Part shown: positions 1 to 9,700 of the stretch, piece by piece
How positions within the stretch are numbered: the stretch's first letter is position 1
Layout of the letters: every line of letters starts with the position of its first letter
From: Leclercia adecarboxylata
GTDB taxonomy: Bacteria; Pseudomonadota; Gammaproteobacteria; Enterobacterales; Enterobacteriaceae
Reading direction: 5' to 3'
Assembly (NCBI RefSeq): GCF_023639785.1
Contig: NZ_CP098325.1
Coordinates: 4,154,001-4,218,000, forward strand
Length of the DNA: 64,000 nt
Position numbers and translations under genes: made by a program
Notes under the pieces: model-generated
What the model saw: the letters and a program-made list of their open reading frames with translations, nothing else
Database searches by the model: none
Told to the model about the DNA's origin: nothing

Positions 1-161
1 TTGAGGATGAGATTGGCCGCATCGAAAACAAACTGTCCAACGAAGGCTTCGTTGCCCGTGCGCCGGAAGCGGTGATCGCCAAAGAGCGTGAAAAGCTGAA
101 CGGTTACGCGGAAGCGAAAGCGAAGCTGATTGAGCAGCAGGCCATTATCAGTGCGCTGTAA
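1..161 (+). CDS. valS: Valyl-tRNA synthetase, C-terminal end (partial)
   Basis: The last ~52 codons of ValS, which charges tRNA-Val in the cytoplasm. The reading frame starts at base 3 and stops with TAA at 159-161. The translated tail ([11 protein letters not shown]... to EQQAIISAL) is the tRNA-binding C-terminal coiled-coil arm and matches my recollection of the E. coli C-terminus nearly residue for residue. The catalytic core lies outside the window. The stop codon shares one base with the ATG of the next gene (TAATG), which suggests translational coupling to yjgM. Confidence 0.93.
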   Translation, partial: EDEIGRIENKLSNEGFVARAPEAVIAKEREKLNGYAEAKAKLIEQQAIISAL

Positions 162-676
162 TGAGTGAAGCAATGCGTGTAAATGCTCCTGTAACGGCGC
201 GCCTGCGCCGTATCACCGCCAAGGATAACCCGGCCATTGCCGGCGTTATCCGCCGGGTATCAGCCGAATACGGCCTCACGGCTGATAAAGGTTATACCGT
301 TGCGGATCCGAATCTCGACGAGCTGTACGCCCTGTACAGTCAGCCGGGGCATGCCTATTGGGTTGTAGAGCAGAACGGGCAAGTTGTGGGCGGTGGCGGC
401 ATAGCGCCGCTCGCCTGCAGCGAGCCGGACATCTGTGAACTGCAAAAAATGTATTTCCTCCCCATCGTACGTGGCCAGGGCCTGGCTAAAAAACTGGCAT
501 TACAGGCGCTGGAACATGCCCGCGCTCAGGGGTTTAAACGCTGCTACCTCGAAACCACGGCCTTCCTGACCGAAGCCATCAGGCTATATGAGCATCTCGG
601 CTTTGAACACATCGACCAGCCGCTGGGGTGTACCGGCCACGTTGATTGCGAAGTGCGGATGTTGAAAACTCTGTAA
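161..676 (+). CDS. yjgM: GNAT-family N-acetyltransferase YjgM
   Basis: 171-residue acetyltransferase of the GNAT fold. The central block has the family's acetyl-CoA loop ([15 protein letters not shown], about residues 98-112) and the C-terminal motif [10 protein letters not shown]. It matches E. coli YjgM over its length except for a slightly longer, Arg-rich N-terminus. The physiological substrate is not evident from sequence. The start ATG overlaps the valS stop by one base, so the natural start is the coupled one. It is followed, after an 80-base gap, by ahr on the same strand. Confidence 0.9.
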   Translation: MSEAMRVNAPVTARLRRITAKDNPAIAGVIRRVSAEYGLTADKGYTVADPNLDELYALYSQPGHAYWVVEQNGQVVGGGGIAPLACSEPDICELQKMYFLPIVRGQGLAKKLALQALEHARAQGFKRCYLETTAFLTEAIRLYEHLGFEHIDQPLGCTGHVDCEVRMLKTL

Positions 677-759
677 TCTCTCTTCCTGCCCCCTTCTGTT
701 AAGCGGTTGTAAACTGAATGCTCTACACTCTCAGTTCAACACCACGAGGGGGAAAACTG

Positions 760-1779
760 ATGTCAAAGATAAAAAGCTACGCCGCACCGCAGGCGGGTGC
801 AGAACTTGAGCTGTACGAATACGATGCGGGCGAGCTGAAAGCAGAAGACGTCGAAGTGCAGGTAGATTATTGCGGGATTTGCCATTCCGATCTGTCGATG
901 ATCGATAACGAGTGGGGCTTCTCACAATATCCGCTGGTCGCCGGCCACGAAGTTATCGGTCGCGTTGTTGCGCTGGGCGATGCCGCGCAGGATAAAGGCC
1001 TGAAGATTGGTCAGCGCGTGGGTATCGGCTGGACCGCCCGTAGCTGTGGCCACTGTGACGCCTGTATCAGCGGCAATCAAATCAACTGTCTGGAAGGCTC
1101 AACCCCTACCATTCTGAATAAAGGCGGTTTCGCCGATAAGCTCCGCGCCGACTGGCAATGGGTCATTCCGCTTCCGGAACAGATGGATATTGAATCTGCC
1201 GGTCCGTTACTCTGCGGCGGGATCACCGTCTTTAAACCGCTGCTGATGCACCATATCACCGCCACCAGCCGTGTGGGCGTGATTGGTATCGGCGGTCTGG
1301 GCCATATTGCCATTAAACTCCTGCATGCGATGGGCTGTGAAGTTACCGCATTTAGCTCAAACCCTGCCAAAGAGAAAGAAGTGCTGGCGATGGGTGCGGA
1401 TAAAGTGGTGAACAGCCGCGATCCTGAAGCGCTGACCGCGCTGGCAGGGCAATTCGATCTGATCATCAACACGGTGAACGTCGATCTCGACTGGCAGCCA
1501 TACTTTGAAGCGCTGGCCTACGGCGGAAACTTCCATACCGTCGGTGCGGTACTGAAGCCGCTGCCGGTTCCTGCCTTTACGCTGATCGGTGGCGATCGCA
1601 GCATCTCCGGTTCCGCAACGGGTACCCCGTACGAGCTGCGTAAGCTGATGAAGTTTGCTGGCCGCACCGGCGTCGCGCCGACCATTGAAATGTACCCGAT
1701 GTCGAAAATCAACGAAGCCATTCAGCACGTTCGTGACGGCAAGGCCCGTTACCGTGTGGTGTTAAAAGCGGATTTCTGA
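760..1779 (+). CDS. ahr: NADPH-dependent aldehyde reductase Ahr (zinc alcohol dehydrogenase family)
   Basis: 339-residue cytoplasmic medium-chain zinc dehydrogenase matching E. coli Ahr (YjgB), which reduces a broad range of aldehydes to alcohols with NADPH. The catalytic zinc site is visible as CGICHSD near residue 37 with GHE downstream. The structural zinc site is the four-Cys block [15 protein letters not shown]. The Rossmann motif is [10 protein letters not shown] chose the ATG at 760 over an in-frame ATG at 718 because it gives the E. coli length and sits behind GAGGGGGAA. In E. coli ahr lies beside the idn L-idonate genes; here the next gene is a convergent dhaK. Confidence 0.93.
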   Translation: MSKIKSYAAPQAGAELELYEYDAGELKAEDVEVQVDYCGICHSDLSMIDNEWGFSQYPLVAGHEVIGRVVALGDAAQDKGLKIGQRVGIGWTARSCGHCDACISGNQINCLEGSTPTILNKGGFADKLRADWQWVIPLPEQMDIESAGPLLCGGITVFKPLLMHHITATSRVGVIGIGGLGHIAIKLLHAMGCEVTAFSSNPAKEKEVLAMGADKVVNSRDPEALTALAGQFDLIINTVNVDLDWQPYFEALAYGGNFHTVGAVLKPLPVPAFTLIGGDRSISGSATGTPYELRKLMKFAGRTGVAPTIEMYPMSKINEAIQHVRDGKARYRVVLKADF

Positions 1780-1784
1780 GCCGC

Positions 1785-1856
1785 TGATGCCCGGTGGCGC
1801 TACGCTTACCGGGCCTACATAACCCAGGCCCGGTAAGGCGAAACTGCCATCCGGCA
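1785..1856. repeat. Pair of REP-like palindromic units (BIME)
   Basis: Two inverted palindromic units lie between the convergent ahr and dhaK stops. The first is GATGCCCGGTGGCGC with its partner TACCGGGC (about 1785-1816). The second, in the other orientation, is GGCCCGGTAAGGCG followed by CATCCGGC (about 1827-1855). Sequence and position between converging genes are typical of enterobacterial REP elements, which protect 3' ends of transcripts and bind gyrase or IHF in some forms. No separate U-run terminator is visible, so this pair probably separates the two transcripts. Confidence 0.85.
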
Positions 1857-1857
1857 C

Positions 1858-3495
1858 CTACCGCACAACTGCCGCAAACACCTCAGCCACCGCAACCGCG
1901 CCGGGATCGGCCACGCCCTGCAGATTCTCTTTATTCACATAGGATGAACGCCCTGCCCCGGCTTTGCCCATACTCATCGTGGCATCAGCCCCCTGCTGTG
2001 CCGCCCGGGCGGCAGCCTGAAGTCCCTCTTTCTGCCATGCTTCAAGCGCAGGCTGGAGCGCGTCGATCAAGGTACGATCGCCGAGATCGGCCCCACCGTA
2101 GTGCTTCATTTGCGCAAGCCCGATCATCAAGGCATCCGGCAACGGATTGCCGCTACGTAGCGCCTGCCCGGCAGCGGTAAAGAAGATCGACATTAATACG
2201 CCGCTCGACCCGCCCATTACCGTCGCCAGCCGCTCCCCTACGACCAGCAGCAGCTGCGGCAGATCGTTTAGCGGCAGGCGCTCCTCCTCCAGCCATTGCG
2301 CAATATCCCGCGCCCCTTGCGCAAAGGTCGAGCCGGTATCGCCGTCCCCGACTTTTGCATCCAGGGCGTTAAGGCGATTCTCCAGTGCGATTAACCGCTC
2401 CGTCACTGCAGCGACGTGCTGCGCCACCCGCGCATTCGCCGACGGGGTAAATTCCACGCTGTCGTGCAGCGGCGTGTGCGTCAGCGTACGCAGCGGCGCA
2501 AAGGCCACCGGCTTTTGCCAGCCCTGCGTCTCTACCGGTGCGTTAAGCGCCTGCTCAAACGTCTTGTTCAGCTTCAGCAGGGATAGCGAGAAACCTTTCA
2601 TATCCAGCGAGCTCACCAGCGGCGCCGGGCCAATCAAATATGCAATCTGATCCTTCAGGGCGGAATGTGCCAGCTCTTTAGTCAGCAGCGCCATCTCCAG
2701 GGCCGACACGCCGCCAAGGTTATTGATCAGCACCGCCAGCCGCCCCTCGCCCGCCTGCGCCAGCAGCGGTTGCACCAGGGTATCGATAATCTCCCTGCTG
2801 TTTTGCGTATCCACCACCGAGGCCCCGGGCTCGCCGTGAATACCCAGCCCCAGTTCAACATGGCCTTTTTTGATGCGTCCCTCTTCATCATCGCTGCCCG
2901 GCAGGTTGCAGGTCTGCATCGCCACGCCCAGACTCCAGAGGTTGTCGCAAGCCTCCCGGGCCATATCGCGAACCTCTTTTAGTGACTTACCCTGTTCGGC
3001 GGCATACCCGGCGACCTTATGCACCAGCGCGGTACCGGCGATGCCGCGCGGCTGCTTGTTATCCGGCAGGGCGATATCATCCGCCACAATCACCATCTCC
3101 ACTTTGAGCCCGTAGCGCTTGGCTTTTTCTGCCGCGAGGCCAAAGTTGAGACGATCCCCGGTGTAATTTTTGACAATCAGCAGACAGCCACGATCCCCTG
3201 TGACGGCCACAATAGCGCTGAGCACCGCCTCAACGCTCGGTGACGCGAAGAGATCGCCGCAGACGGCTGCGGTCAGCATTCCTTTACCAACAAAACCTGC
3301 ATGTGCCGGTTCATGGCCGGAGCCGCCGCCGGAAATAACCGCCACGCGACTTTTATCCCAGTCGGCACGCACCACCACGCGAATAGCCGGATCGATATCC
3401 AGCCTGGCGAGATTGCCGTGCGGGGCGGAGATCAGCATACCTTCAATGGCATCATTAACCAGCTGTTTGCGGTCGTTAAAGAAGAATCTGGACAT
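1858..3495 (-). CDS. dhaK: ATP-dependent dihydroxyacetone kinase, single-chain (DhaK-DhaL fusion)
   Basis: 545-residue kinase phosphorylating dihydroxyacetone to dihydroxyacetone phosphate with ATP. The N-terminal DAK1 domain (about 1-325) holds SGGGSGHEPAHAG and the substrate-binding His220 in GLGIHGEPGA, the position of the hemiaminal histidine in the Citrobacter freundii enzyme. The C-terminal DAK2 domain (about 360-545) has the nucleotide/Mg motif DAKVGDGDTGS and GGSSG. This is not the PTS-dependent three-subunit DhaKLM system. I chose ATG 3495 (MSRFFF) because GGAAAG precedes it; an upstream in-frame ATG at 3576 lacks family similarity. It is a lone gene with no dhaR, glycerol dehydrogenase or transporter beside it, convergent with ahr and divergent from yjgR. 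Confidence 0.92.
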   Translation of the reverse strand: MSRFFFNDRKQLVNDAIEGMLISAPHGNLARLDIDPAIRVVVRADWDKSRVAVISGGGSGHEPAHAGFVGKGMLTAAVCGDLFASPSVEAVLSAIVAVTGDRGCLLIVKNYTGDRLNFGLAAEKAKRYGLKVEMVIVADDIALPDNKQPRGIAGTALVHKVAGYAAEQGKSLKEVRDMAREACDNLWSLGVAMQTCNLPGSDDEEGRIKKGHVELGLGIHGEPGASVVDTQNSREIIDTLVQPLLAQAGEGRLAVLINNLGGVSALEMALLTKELAHSALKDQIAYLIGPAPLVSSLDMKGFSLSLLKLNKTFEQALNAPVETQGWQKPVAFAPLRTLTHTPLHDSVEFTPSANARVAQHVAAVTERLIALENRLNALDAKVGDGDTGSTFAQGARDIAQWLEEERLPLNDLPQLLLVVGERLATVMGGSSGVLMSIFFTAAGQALRSGNPLPDALMIGLAQMKHYGGADLGDRTLIDALQPALEAWQKEGLQAAARAAQQGADATMSMGKAGAGRSSYVNKENLQGVADPGAVAVAEVFAAVVR

Positions 3496-3632
3496 AGCTT
3501 TCCAATATGTTGTTAACCGTATGCAAAAGCATAGCCCGCGTTGCGTAATGCGCTGCAAAGTAAGAAATTGACACATTCACTTTGCCGTCAGGTTGCCTAT
3601 ACTCCACGCAGGATTCCACGAGGATGCGCATC

Positions 3633-5135
3633 ATGAGTACACCCCTGCTGATTGCCCGGACGCCGGATACTGAGCTGTTTTTACTGCCCGCGATGGCGAA
3701 CCGTCATGGCCTGATCACAGGCGCAACGGGTACGGGTAAAACGGTGACGTTGCAAAAGCTGGCCGAGTCACTGTCCAGTATTGGCGTGCCGGTTTTTATG
3801 GCTGACGTAAAAGGCGATCTCAGCGGCGTTGCGCGAGAGGGCATCGCATCGGATAAGTTACTCGAACGGCTAAAGAATATCGGCGTTACCGACTGGCAGC
3901 CGGAAAGCAATCCGGTTGTGGCGTGGGATATTTTTGGCGAGAAGGGGCACCCGGTACGGGCGACCGTTTCCGACCTCGGCCCGCTGCTGCTGGCGCGTCT
4001 GCTCGATCTGAACGAAGTGCAGTCGGGTGTGCTGAACATTATCTTCCGCATTGCCGACGACCAGGGGCTGCTGCTGCTCGATTTCAAAGACTTGCGGGCC
4101 ATTACGCAGTACATCGGCGATAACGCCAAAGCCTTCCAGACGCAGTACGGCAATATCAGCGCCGCCTCCATCGGCGCCATCCAGCGTGGATTGCTCTCTC
4201 TTGAGCAGCAGGGTGCTGAGCACTTCTTTGGCGAGCCGATGCTGGATATCAAGGACTGGATGCGCACCGACAGCAACGGCAAAGGCATCATCAATATCCT
4301 GAGTGCGGAAAAGCTCTACCAGATGCCGAAGCTCTACGCGGCCAGCCTGCTGTGGATGCTCTCTGAGCTCTTTGAACAGCTGCCGGAAGCAGGCGATCTG
4401 GAAAAACCCAGACTGGTCTTCTTCTTTGACGAAGCCCATCTCCTGTTCAGCGATGCGCCGCAGGTGCTGCTGGATAAGATCGAACAGGTGATCCGCCTGA
4501 TCCGCTCTAAAGGCGTGGGCGTCTGGTTCGTTTCACAGAATCCGGCTGATATTCCTGATAACGTCCTGGGGCAGTTGGGCAATCGCGTTCAGCATGCCCT
4601 GCGCGCCTTTACGCCTAAAGATCAGAAAGCCGTGAAAGCCGCAGCCCAGACCATGCGTGCCAACCCGGCGTTTGATACTGAAGCGGCCATCCAGGCGCTG
4701 GGTACCGGTGAAGCGCTGATTTCGTTTCTGGATGCCAAAGGCAGTCCATCCATGGTGCAGCGTGCAATGGTCATTGCTCCCAGTTCCAGAATGGGGCCGG
4801 TCAGCGACGACGAGCGTCACAGCCTGATTAACCACTCTCCGGTTTACGGTAAGTACGAAGATGAGGTGGATCGGGAGTCGGCGTTTGAGATGCTGCAAAA
4901 AGGCGTGCAGGCCACCACGGAACAGCAGCAGGCGCCTGCCGCTAAAGGCCAGCCCCTGGCGGTCGATGACGGGATTCTCGGCGGCTTAAAAGACATTCTG
5001 TTTGGCAGCACCGGGCCGCGCGGCGGCAAACGCGATGGTGTTGTGCAAACTATGGCGAAAAGCGCGGCGCGTCAGGTGACGAATCAGATAATACGCGGTG
5101 TGTTGGGTAGCTTATTGGGCGGACGTCGCCGCTAA
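3633..5135 (+). CDS. yjgR: HerA/DUF853-type P-loop ATPase YjgR
   Basis: 500-residue putative NTPase matching E. coli YjgR in length. Walker A is GATGTGKT at residues 30-37 and Walker B is [11 protein letters not shown]; a Ser/Gln-containing sensor region ([21 protein letters not shown]) follows. The C-terminal 60 residues are low complexity, Gln/Ala- then Gly/Arg-rich. Family members resemble HerA-like DNA-translocating ATPases, but the cellular role is not established. The start at 3633 (MSTPLL) follows GAGGATG and gives the E. coli length; upstream in-frame ATGs at 3582 and 3624 are less likely. The 3' end overlaps the convergent yhcC by 24 bases. Confidence 0.9.
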   Translation: MSTPLLIARTPDTELFLLPAMANRHGLITGATGTGKTVTLQKLAESLSSIGVPVFMADVKGDLSGVAREGIASDKLLERLKNIGVTDWQPESNPVVAWDIFGEKGHPVRATVSDLGPLLLARLLDLNEVQSGVLNIIFRIADDQGLLLLDFKDLRAITQYIGDNAKAFQTQYGNISAASIGAIQRGLLSLEQQGAEHFFGEPMLDIKDWMRTDSNGKGIINILSAEKLYQMPKLYAASLLWMLSELFEQLPEAGDLEKPRLVFFFDEAHLLFSDAPQVLLDKIEQVIRLIRSKGVGVWFVSQNPADIPDNVLGQLGNRVQHALRAFTPKDQKAVKAAAQTMRANPAFDTEAAIQALGTGEALISFLDAKGSPSMVQRAMVIAPSSRMGPVSDDERHSLINHSPVYGKYEDEVDRESAFEMLQKGVQATTEQQQAPAAKGQPLAVDDGILGGLKDILFGSTGPRGGKRDGVVQTMAKSAARQVTNQIIRGVLGSLLGGRRR

Positions 5136-6056
5136 CGTTGGCACCCAGGGTGTACCCAGCGCTGAGCCCTGGACACCCTGCCCGTTCAGATAGCGATCCA
5201 GCTCAACCATCCCCGTCCAGCGGTTCTCGCACCAAAGCGGTGCCAGCAGCGTTGGGCGGCGGGCGCTGGCGGAAATGCGGTGATACACCACCTCCGGCGG
5301 CGTGTGACGAATCATCTCCCCGGCCGTGACAACATACTCGTCCAGCTCAATACCGCTCAGTCGCCCGGCTTCCCACGCTTTCGCCATAATGCTGCCCGTG
5401 ACGATATGCAGCGGATGCAGCTTGATGCCGTCCACCCCGGTCTCCACCACCTTGTGCAGGGTTTCCAGGGCGTGATGCTGGCCTTCTCCCGGCAGGCCGA
5501 CAATCAGATGGGTGCAGACCTTCAGTCCACGCTCGCGAGCCAGCCGGGTAGTACGTTGATAGCAGGCAAAGTCGTGGCCACGATTGATGCGATGCAGCGT
5601 TTTATCGTGCGCGGTCTGCAACCCCAGCTCCAGCCAGATCTCGTACCCTTGCTCTTTATACTCACTGAGCAGATCGAGTACCGCCTCCGGCACGCAGTCC
5701 GGGCGTGTGCCGACGCAGAGGCCGACGATATTCGCCTGGCCCACTGCCTGCTGATACATCGAGCGCAGCACCTGCACTTCAGCCCAGGTGCTGGTATAGG
5801 CCTGGAAATAGGCCAGATACCGCTTCGCACGGTTAACCAGCGCGGACTGATGAGCAAGCTGGGCGGCAATAGACTGATGCTGCTGCGCTTCGTCGGCAAA
5901 GGAGGCCACATTACAGAAGGTGCAGCCGCCGCGTCCGATAGTGCCGTCGCGATTCGGGCAGCTAAATCCCCCGTGAAGCGACAGCTTATGGACCTTTTGC
6001 CCGTACCGGCGTGAAAGATCCCCACCAAACATATTGACTAATTTCTGTAACTGCAT
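5112..6056 (-). CDS. yhcC: Radical SAM protein YhcC (TIGR01212 family)
   Basis: 314-residue radical SAM protein. The cluster-binding triad is unusual for the superfamily in spacing ([16 protein letters not shown], about residues 33-48: C-x10-C-x2-C), as in the YhcC/Elp3-like group. GLPGEG and the downstream H/R-rich helices fit a TIM-barrel core. The substrate is unknown. In E. coli yhcC is divergent from gltB and followed by arcB; the gltB side is conserved here, but the downstream neighbour is yjgR. The last residues (PTLAATSAQ) are read from DNA shared with the yjgR 3' end. Confidence 0.9.
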   Translation of the reverse strand: MQLQKLVNMFGGDLSRRYGQKVHKLSLHGGFSCPNRDGTIGRGGCTFCNVASFADEAQQHQSIAAQLAHQSALVNRAKRYLAYFQAYTSTWAEVQVLRSMYQQAVGQANIVGLCVGTRPDCVPEAVLDLLSEYKEQGYEIWLELGLQTAHDKTLHRINRGHDFACYQRTTRLARERGLKVCTHLIVGLPGEGQHHALETLHKVVETGVDGIKLHPLHIVTGSIMAKAWEAGRLSGIELDEYVVTAGEMIRHTPPEVVYHRISASARRPTLLAPLWCENRWTGMVELDRYLNGQGVQGSALGTPWVPTLAATSAQ

Positions 6057-6737
6057 AATCTGTTAGACCGCCCCGTTGAAAGGGGACAAGCCTGCCATTT
6101 TTAACCGCCGTCGGCGATGACCTGGATCAATCGCCCCGGTGCGCTTTTATCTTTTGAATAATTAACCAGGATAACTGCAATTTCATTCATCGCCTGCTTA
6201 ATTACTTTTCCTTATGTTCTGATGGTTTTTTTCATTTATATCGCCCACGCTGAAAAACAGTGACATCATGCGGGTTATTCGCTCATGACGGTATTAAATT
6301 CTGCCTAAATCGCACTATTCAGCATGCTACAGCGATAATACCGCTTTCATATAGTGAGTCAGATCACACTCCCCCAAAGCCCACAGCAAGGTTACAGGGA
6401 TGTGAAACTGGTTAAATATCTAATTAAATCAAATTGATATTCCACCTTTAGCACATTTTTGGATAAATAAGATTGCCATTTGACCTGTGTACAGATTCCC
6501 GATAAGTTGGAAATCCGCTGGAAGCTTTCTGGATGAGCAGCCTGCTCATCATATTTATGCAGTAATTGAGATTCCCTCTGAAGCAAGTCCTCAAACTTGT
6601 TTACCTGCGCGAAAAGGATATTAAGAGGGCGAATGCGAGGTACGCGTATGAAACGCAAACCCCGTCGCCATGCTCTTTCTGTGCCTGTGCGCCACGGTTC
6701 AGTGGGAAGCCCGACGAGCCTGGGGAGGTTCACTGAT
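6057..6737 (+). promoter_or_regulatory. gltB promoter region and long 5' leader
   Basis: This 681-base stretch separates divergent yhcC and gltB. Its first 400 bases are AT-rich. A near-consensus CRP site, AGTGAGTCAGATCACA, lies at 6353-6368. A sigma70-like promoter is visible at 6480-6508 (TTGACC, 17-base spacer, TAAGTT), which would give a ~220-base leader. The leader contains a perfect 8-bp hairpin (GATGAGCA...TGCTCATC, about 6531-6549) and the Shine-Dalgarno GGGGAGG at 6722-6728. In E. coli the gltBDF region is controlled by Lrp, IHF, CRP and ArgR; I can point to the CRP site here but not to firm Lrp or IHF sites. Confidence 0.6.
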
Positions 6738-9700
6738 ATGTTGTACGATAAATCCCTTGAGAAGGATAACTGTGGTTTCGGCCTGATCGCCCACATAGAA
6801 GGCGAACCTAGCCACAAGGTAGTGCGTACCGCTATACACGCACTGGCCCGTATGCAGCACCGTGGCGCTATCCTCGCGGATGGTAAAACCGGCGACGGTT
6901 GCGGTCTGCTGCTGCAAAAACCGGATCGTTTCTTCCGTATCGTGGCGGAAGAGCGCGGCTGGCGTTTAGCGAAAAACTACGCCGTCGGCATGCTTTTCCT
7001 TAATCAGGACGCTGAAAAAGCAGCCGTATCACGCCGCATCGTCGAAGAAGAACTTCAACGCGAAACCCTGTCTATTGTCGGCTGGCGCGATGTGCCAACC
7101 AACGAAGGGGTACTCGGTGAAATCGCCCTCTCCTCGCTGCCTCGTATCGAGCAAATTTTTGTCAACGCGCCTGCGGGCTGGCGTCCGCGTGATATGGAAC
7201 GCCGCCTGTTCATTGCCCGTCGCCGCATTGAAAAACGTCTTCAGGACGATAAAGAGTTCTACGTTTGTAGCCTCTCGAACCTGGTGAACATCTATAAAGG
7301 TCTGTGTATGCCGGCTGACCTGCCGCGCTTCTACCTGGACCTGGCGGACCTGCGTCTGGAATCGGCCATTTGCCTGTTCCACCAGCGCTTCTCCACCAAT
7401 ACCGTACCACGCTGGCCACTGGCTCAGCCGTTCCGCTACCTTGCTCACAACGGCGAAATTAACACCATCACCGGTAACCGCCAGTGGGCACGCGCCCGTA
7501 CCTATAAATTCCAGACCCCGCTGATCCCGGATCTGCACGATGCCGCGCCGTTCGTGAACGAAACCGGCTCAGACTCCAGCTCCATGGATAACATGCTGGA
7601 ACTGCTGCTCGCAGGCGGGATGGATATCGTCCGCGCCATGCGCCTGCTTGTTCCGCCAGCCTGGCAGAACAACCCGGATATGGATCCGGAGCTGCGCGCC
7701 TTCTTCGACTTTAACTCCATGCACATGGAGCCGTGGGATGGCCCGGCGGGCATCGTCATGTCCGACGGTCGCTTTGCCGCCTGTAACCTGGACCGTAACG
7801 GCCTGCGTCCGGCGCGCTACGTCATCACCAAAGACAAGCTGATTACCTGTGCCTCTGAAGTGGGTATCTGGGATTACCAGCCTGACGAAGTGGTGGAAAA
7901 AGGCCGTGTAGGGCCTGGCGAGCTGATGGTTATCGATACCCGTGGCGGTCGCATTCTGCACTCCGCCGAAACCGATAACGATCTGAAAAGCCGTCATCCG
8001 TATAAAGAGTGGATGGAGAAAAACGTCCGCCGTCTGGTGCCGTTCGAAGATCTGTCAGATCGGGACGTGGGCAGCCGCGAGCTGGACGACGACACCCTCG
8101 CCAGCTACCAGAAACAGTTTAACTACAGCGCGGAAGAGCTGGACTCTGTCATCCGCGTGTTAGGTGAAAATGGCCAGGAAGCGGTCGGCTCCATGGGTGA
8201 TGACACTCCATTCGCCGTGCTTTCCAGCCAGCCGCGTATCATTTACGACTACTTCCGTCAGCAGTTTGCGCAGGTCACCAACCCGCCAATCGATCCGCTG
8301 CGTGAAGCGCACGTCATGTCGCTGGCCACCAGCATCGGTCGTGAGATGAACGTCTTCTGCGAAGCCGAAGGCCAGGCCCACCGTCTGACCTTTAAATCGC
8401 CGATCCTGCTCTACTCCGATTTCACCCAGCTGACCACCATGAAAGAGGAACACTATCGCGCCGACACGCTCGATATTACCTTTGACGTGACCGAAACCAG
8501 TCTCGAAGAGACGGTGAAAGCGCTGTGTGATAAGGCTGAACAGATGGTGCGTACCGGTACCGTTCTGCTGGTCCTGTCCGACCGTAACATTGCGAAGAAC
8601 CGTCTGCCGGTTCCGGCGCCAATGGCGGTGGGGGCGATTCAGACCCGCCTGGTGGATAAGAGCCTGCGCTGCGACGCCAATATCATTGTTGAAACCGCAA
8701 GCGCCCGCGACCCGCACCACTTTGCCGTACTGCTGGGCTTTGGTGCGACGGCGATCTACCCGTACCTTGCCTACGAAACCCTGGCAAAACTGGTCGACAC
8801 CAACGCCATCGAAAAAGATTACCGTACCGTGATGCTGAACTACCGTAACGGCATCAACAAAGGTCTGTACAAGATCATGTCCAAAATGGGCATCTCGACC
8901 ATCGCCTCTTACCGCTGCTCGAAGCTGTTCGAAGCCGTGGGTCTGCATGATGATGTCGCCGGGCTGTGCTTCCAGGGCGTGATCAGCCGCATCGGCGGAG
9001 CGGACTTCAGTGACTTCCAGCAGGATCTGCTGAACCTCTCCAAACGTGCCTGGCTGGCGCGTAAGCCGCTGGATCAGGGCGGACAGCTGAAGTACGTGCA
9101 CGGCGGCGAATACCATGCCTATAACCCGGACGTGGTGCGTACCCTGCAGCAGGCCGTTCAGAGCGGCGAGTACAGCGATTATCAGCAGTATGCTGAGCTG
9201 GTAAACAACCGTCCGGCAGCCACGCTGCGCGATCTGCTGGCCCTGAACCCGGGCGATACCGCTGTCAGCATTAACGACGTTGAACCGGCTACTGAGCTGT
9301 TCAAGCGCTTTGATACCGCCGCGATGTCTATCGGCGCGTTAAGTCCGGAAGCCCACGAGGCGCTGGCAGAAGCGATGAACAGTATCGGCGGGAACTCCAA
9401 CTCCGGCGAAGGCGGTGAGGATCCTGCGCGCTACGGCACCAATAAAGTGTCGCGCATTAAGCAGGTTGCTTCCGGTCGCTTCGGTGTGACGCCTGCGTAT
9501 CTGGTCAATGCCGATGTTATTCAGATTAAAGTCGCTCAGGGTGCAAAACCGGGCGAAGGCGGACAGTTGCCGGGTGACAAAGTGACCCCGTACATCGCCA
9601 AACTGCGCTACTCGGTACCGGGCGTGACGCTGATCTCCCCGCCGCCGCACCACGATATTTACTCTATCGAGGATCTGGCGCAGCTGATTTTCGACCTGAA

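Noticed and set aside
6392..6817. 141-codon minus-strand frame in the gltB leader
   Set aside because: Crosses the gltB start and promoter, shows no similarity, and the region is regulatory in E. coli.
8160..9116. 318-codon minus-strand frame inside gltB
   Set aside because: Antisense shadow with His/Gln/Val-rich composition and no plausible ribosome-binding site.
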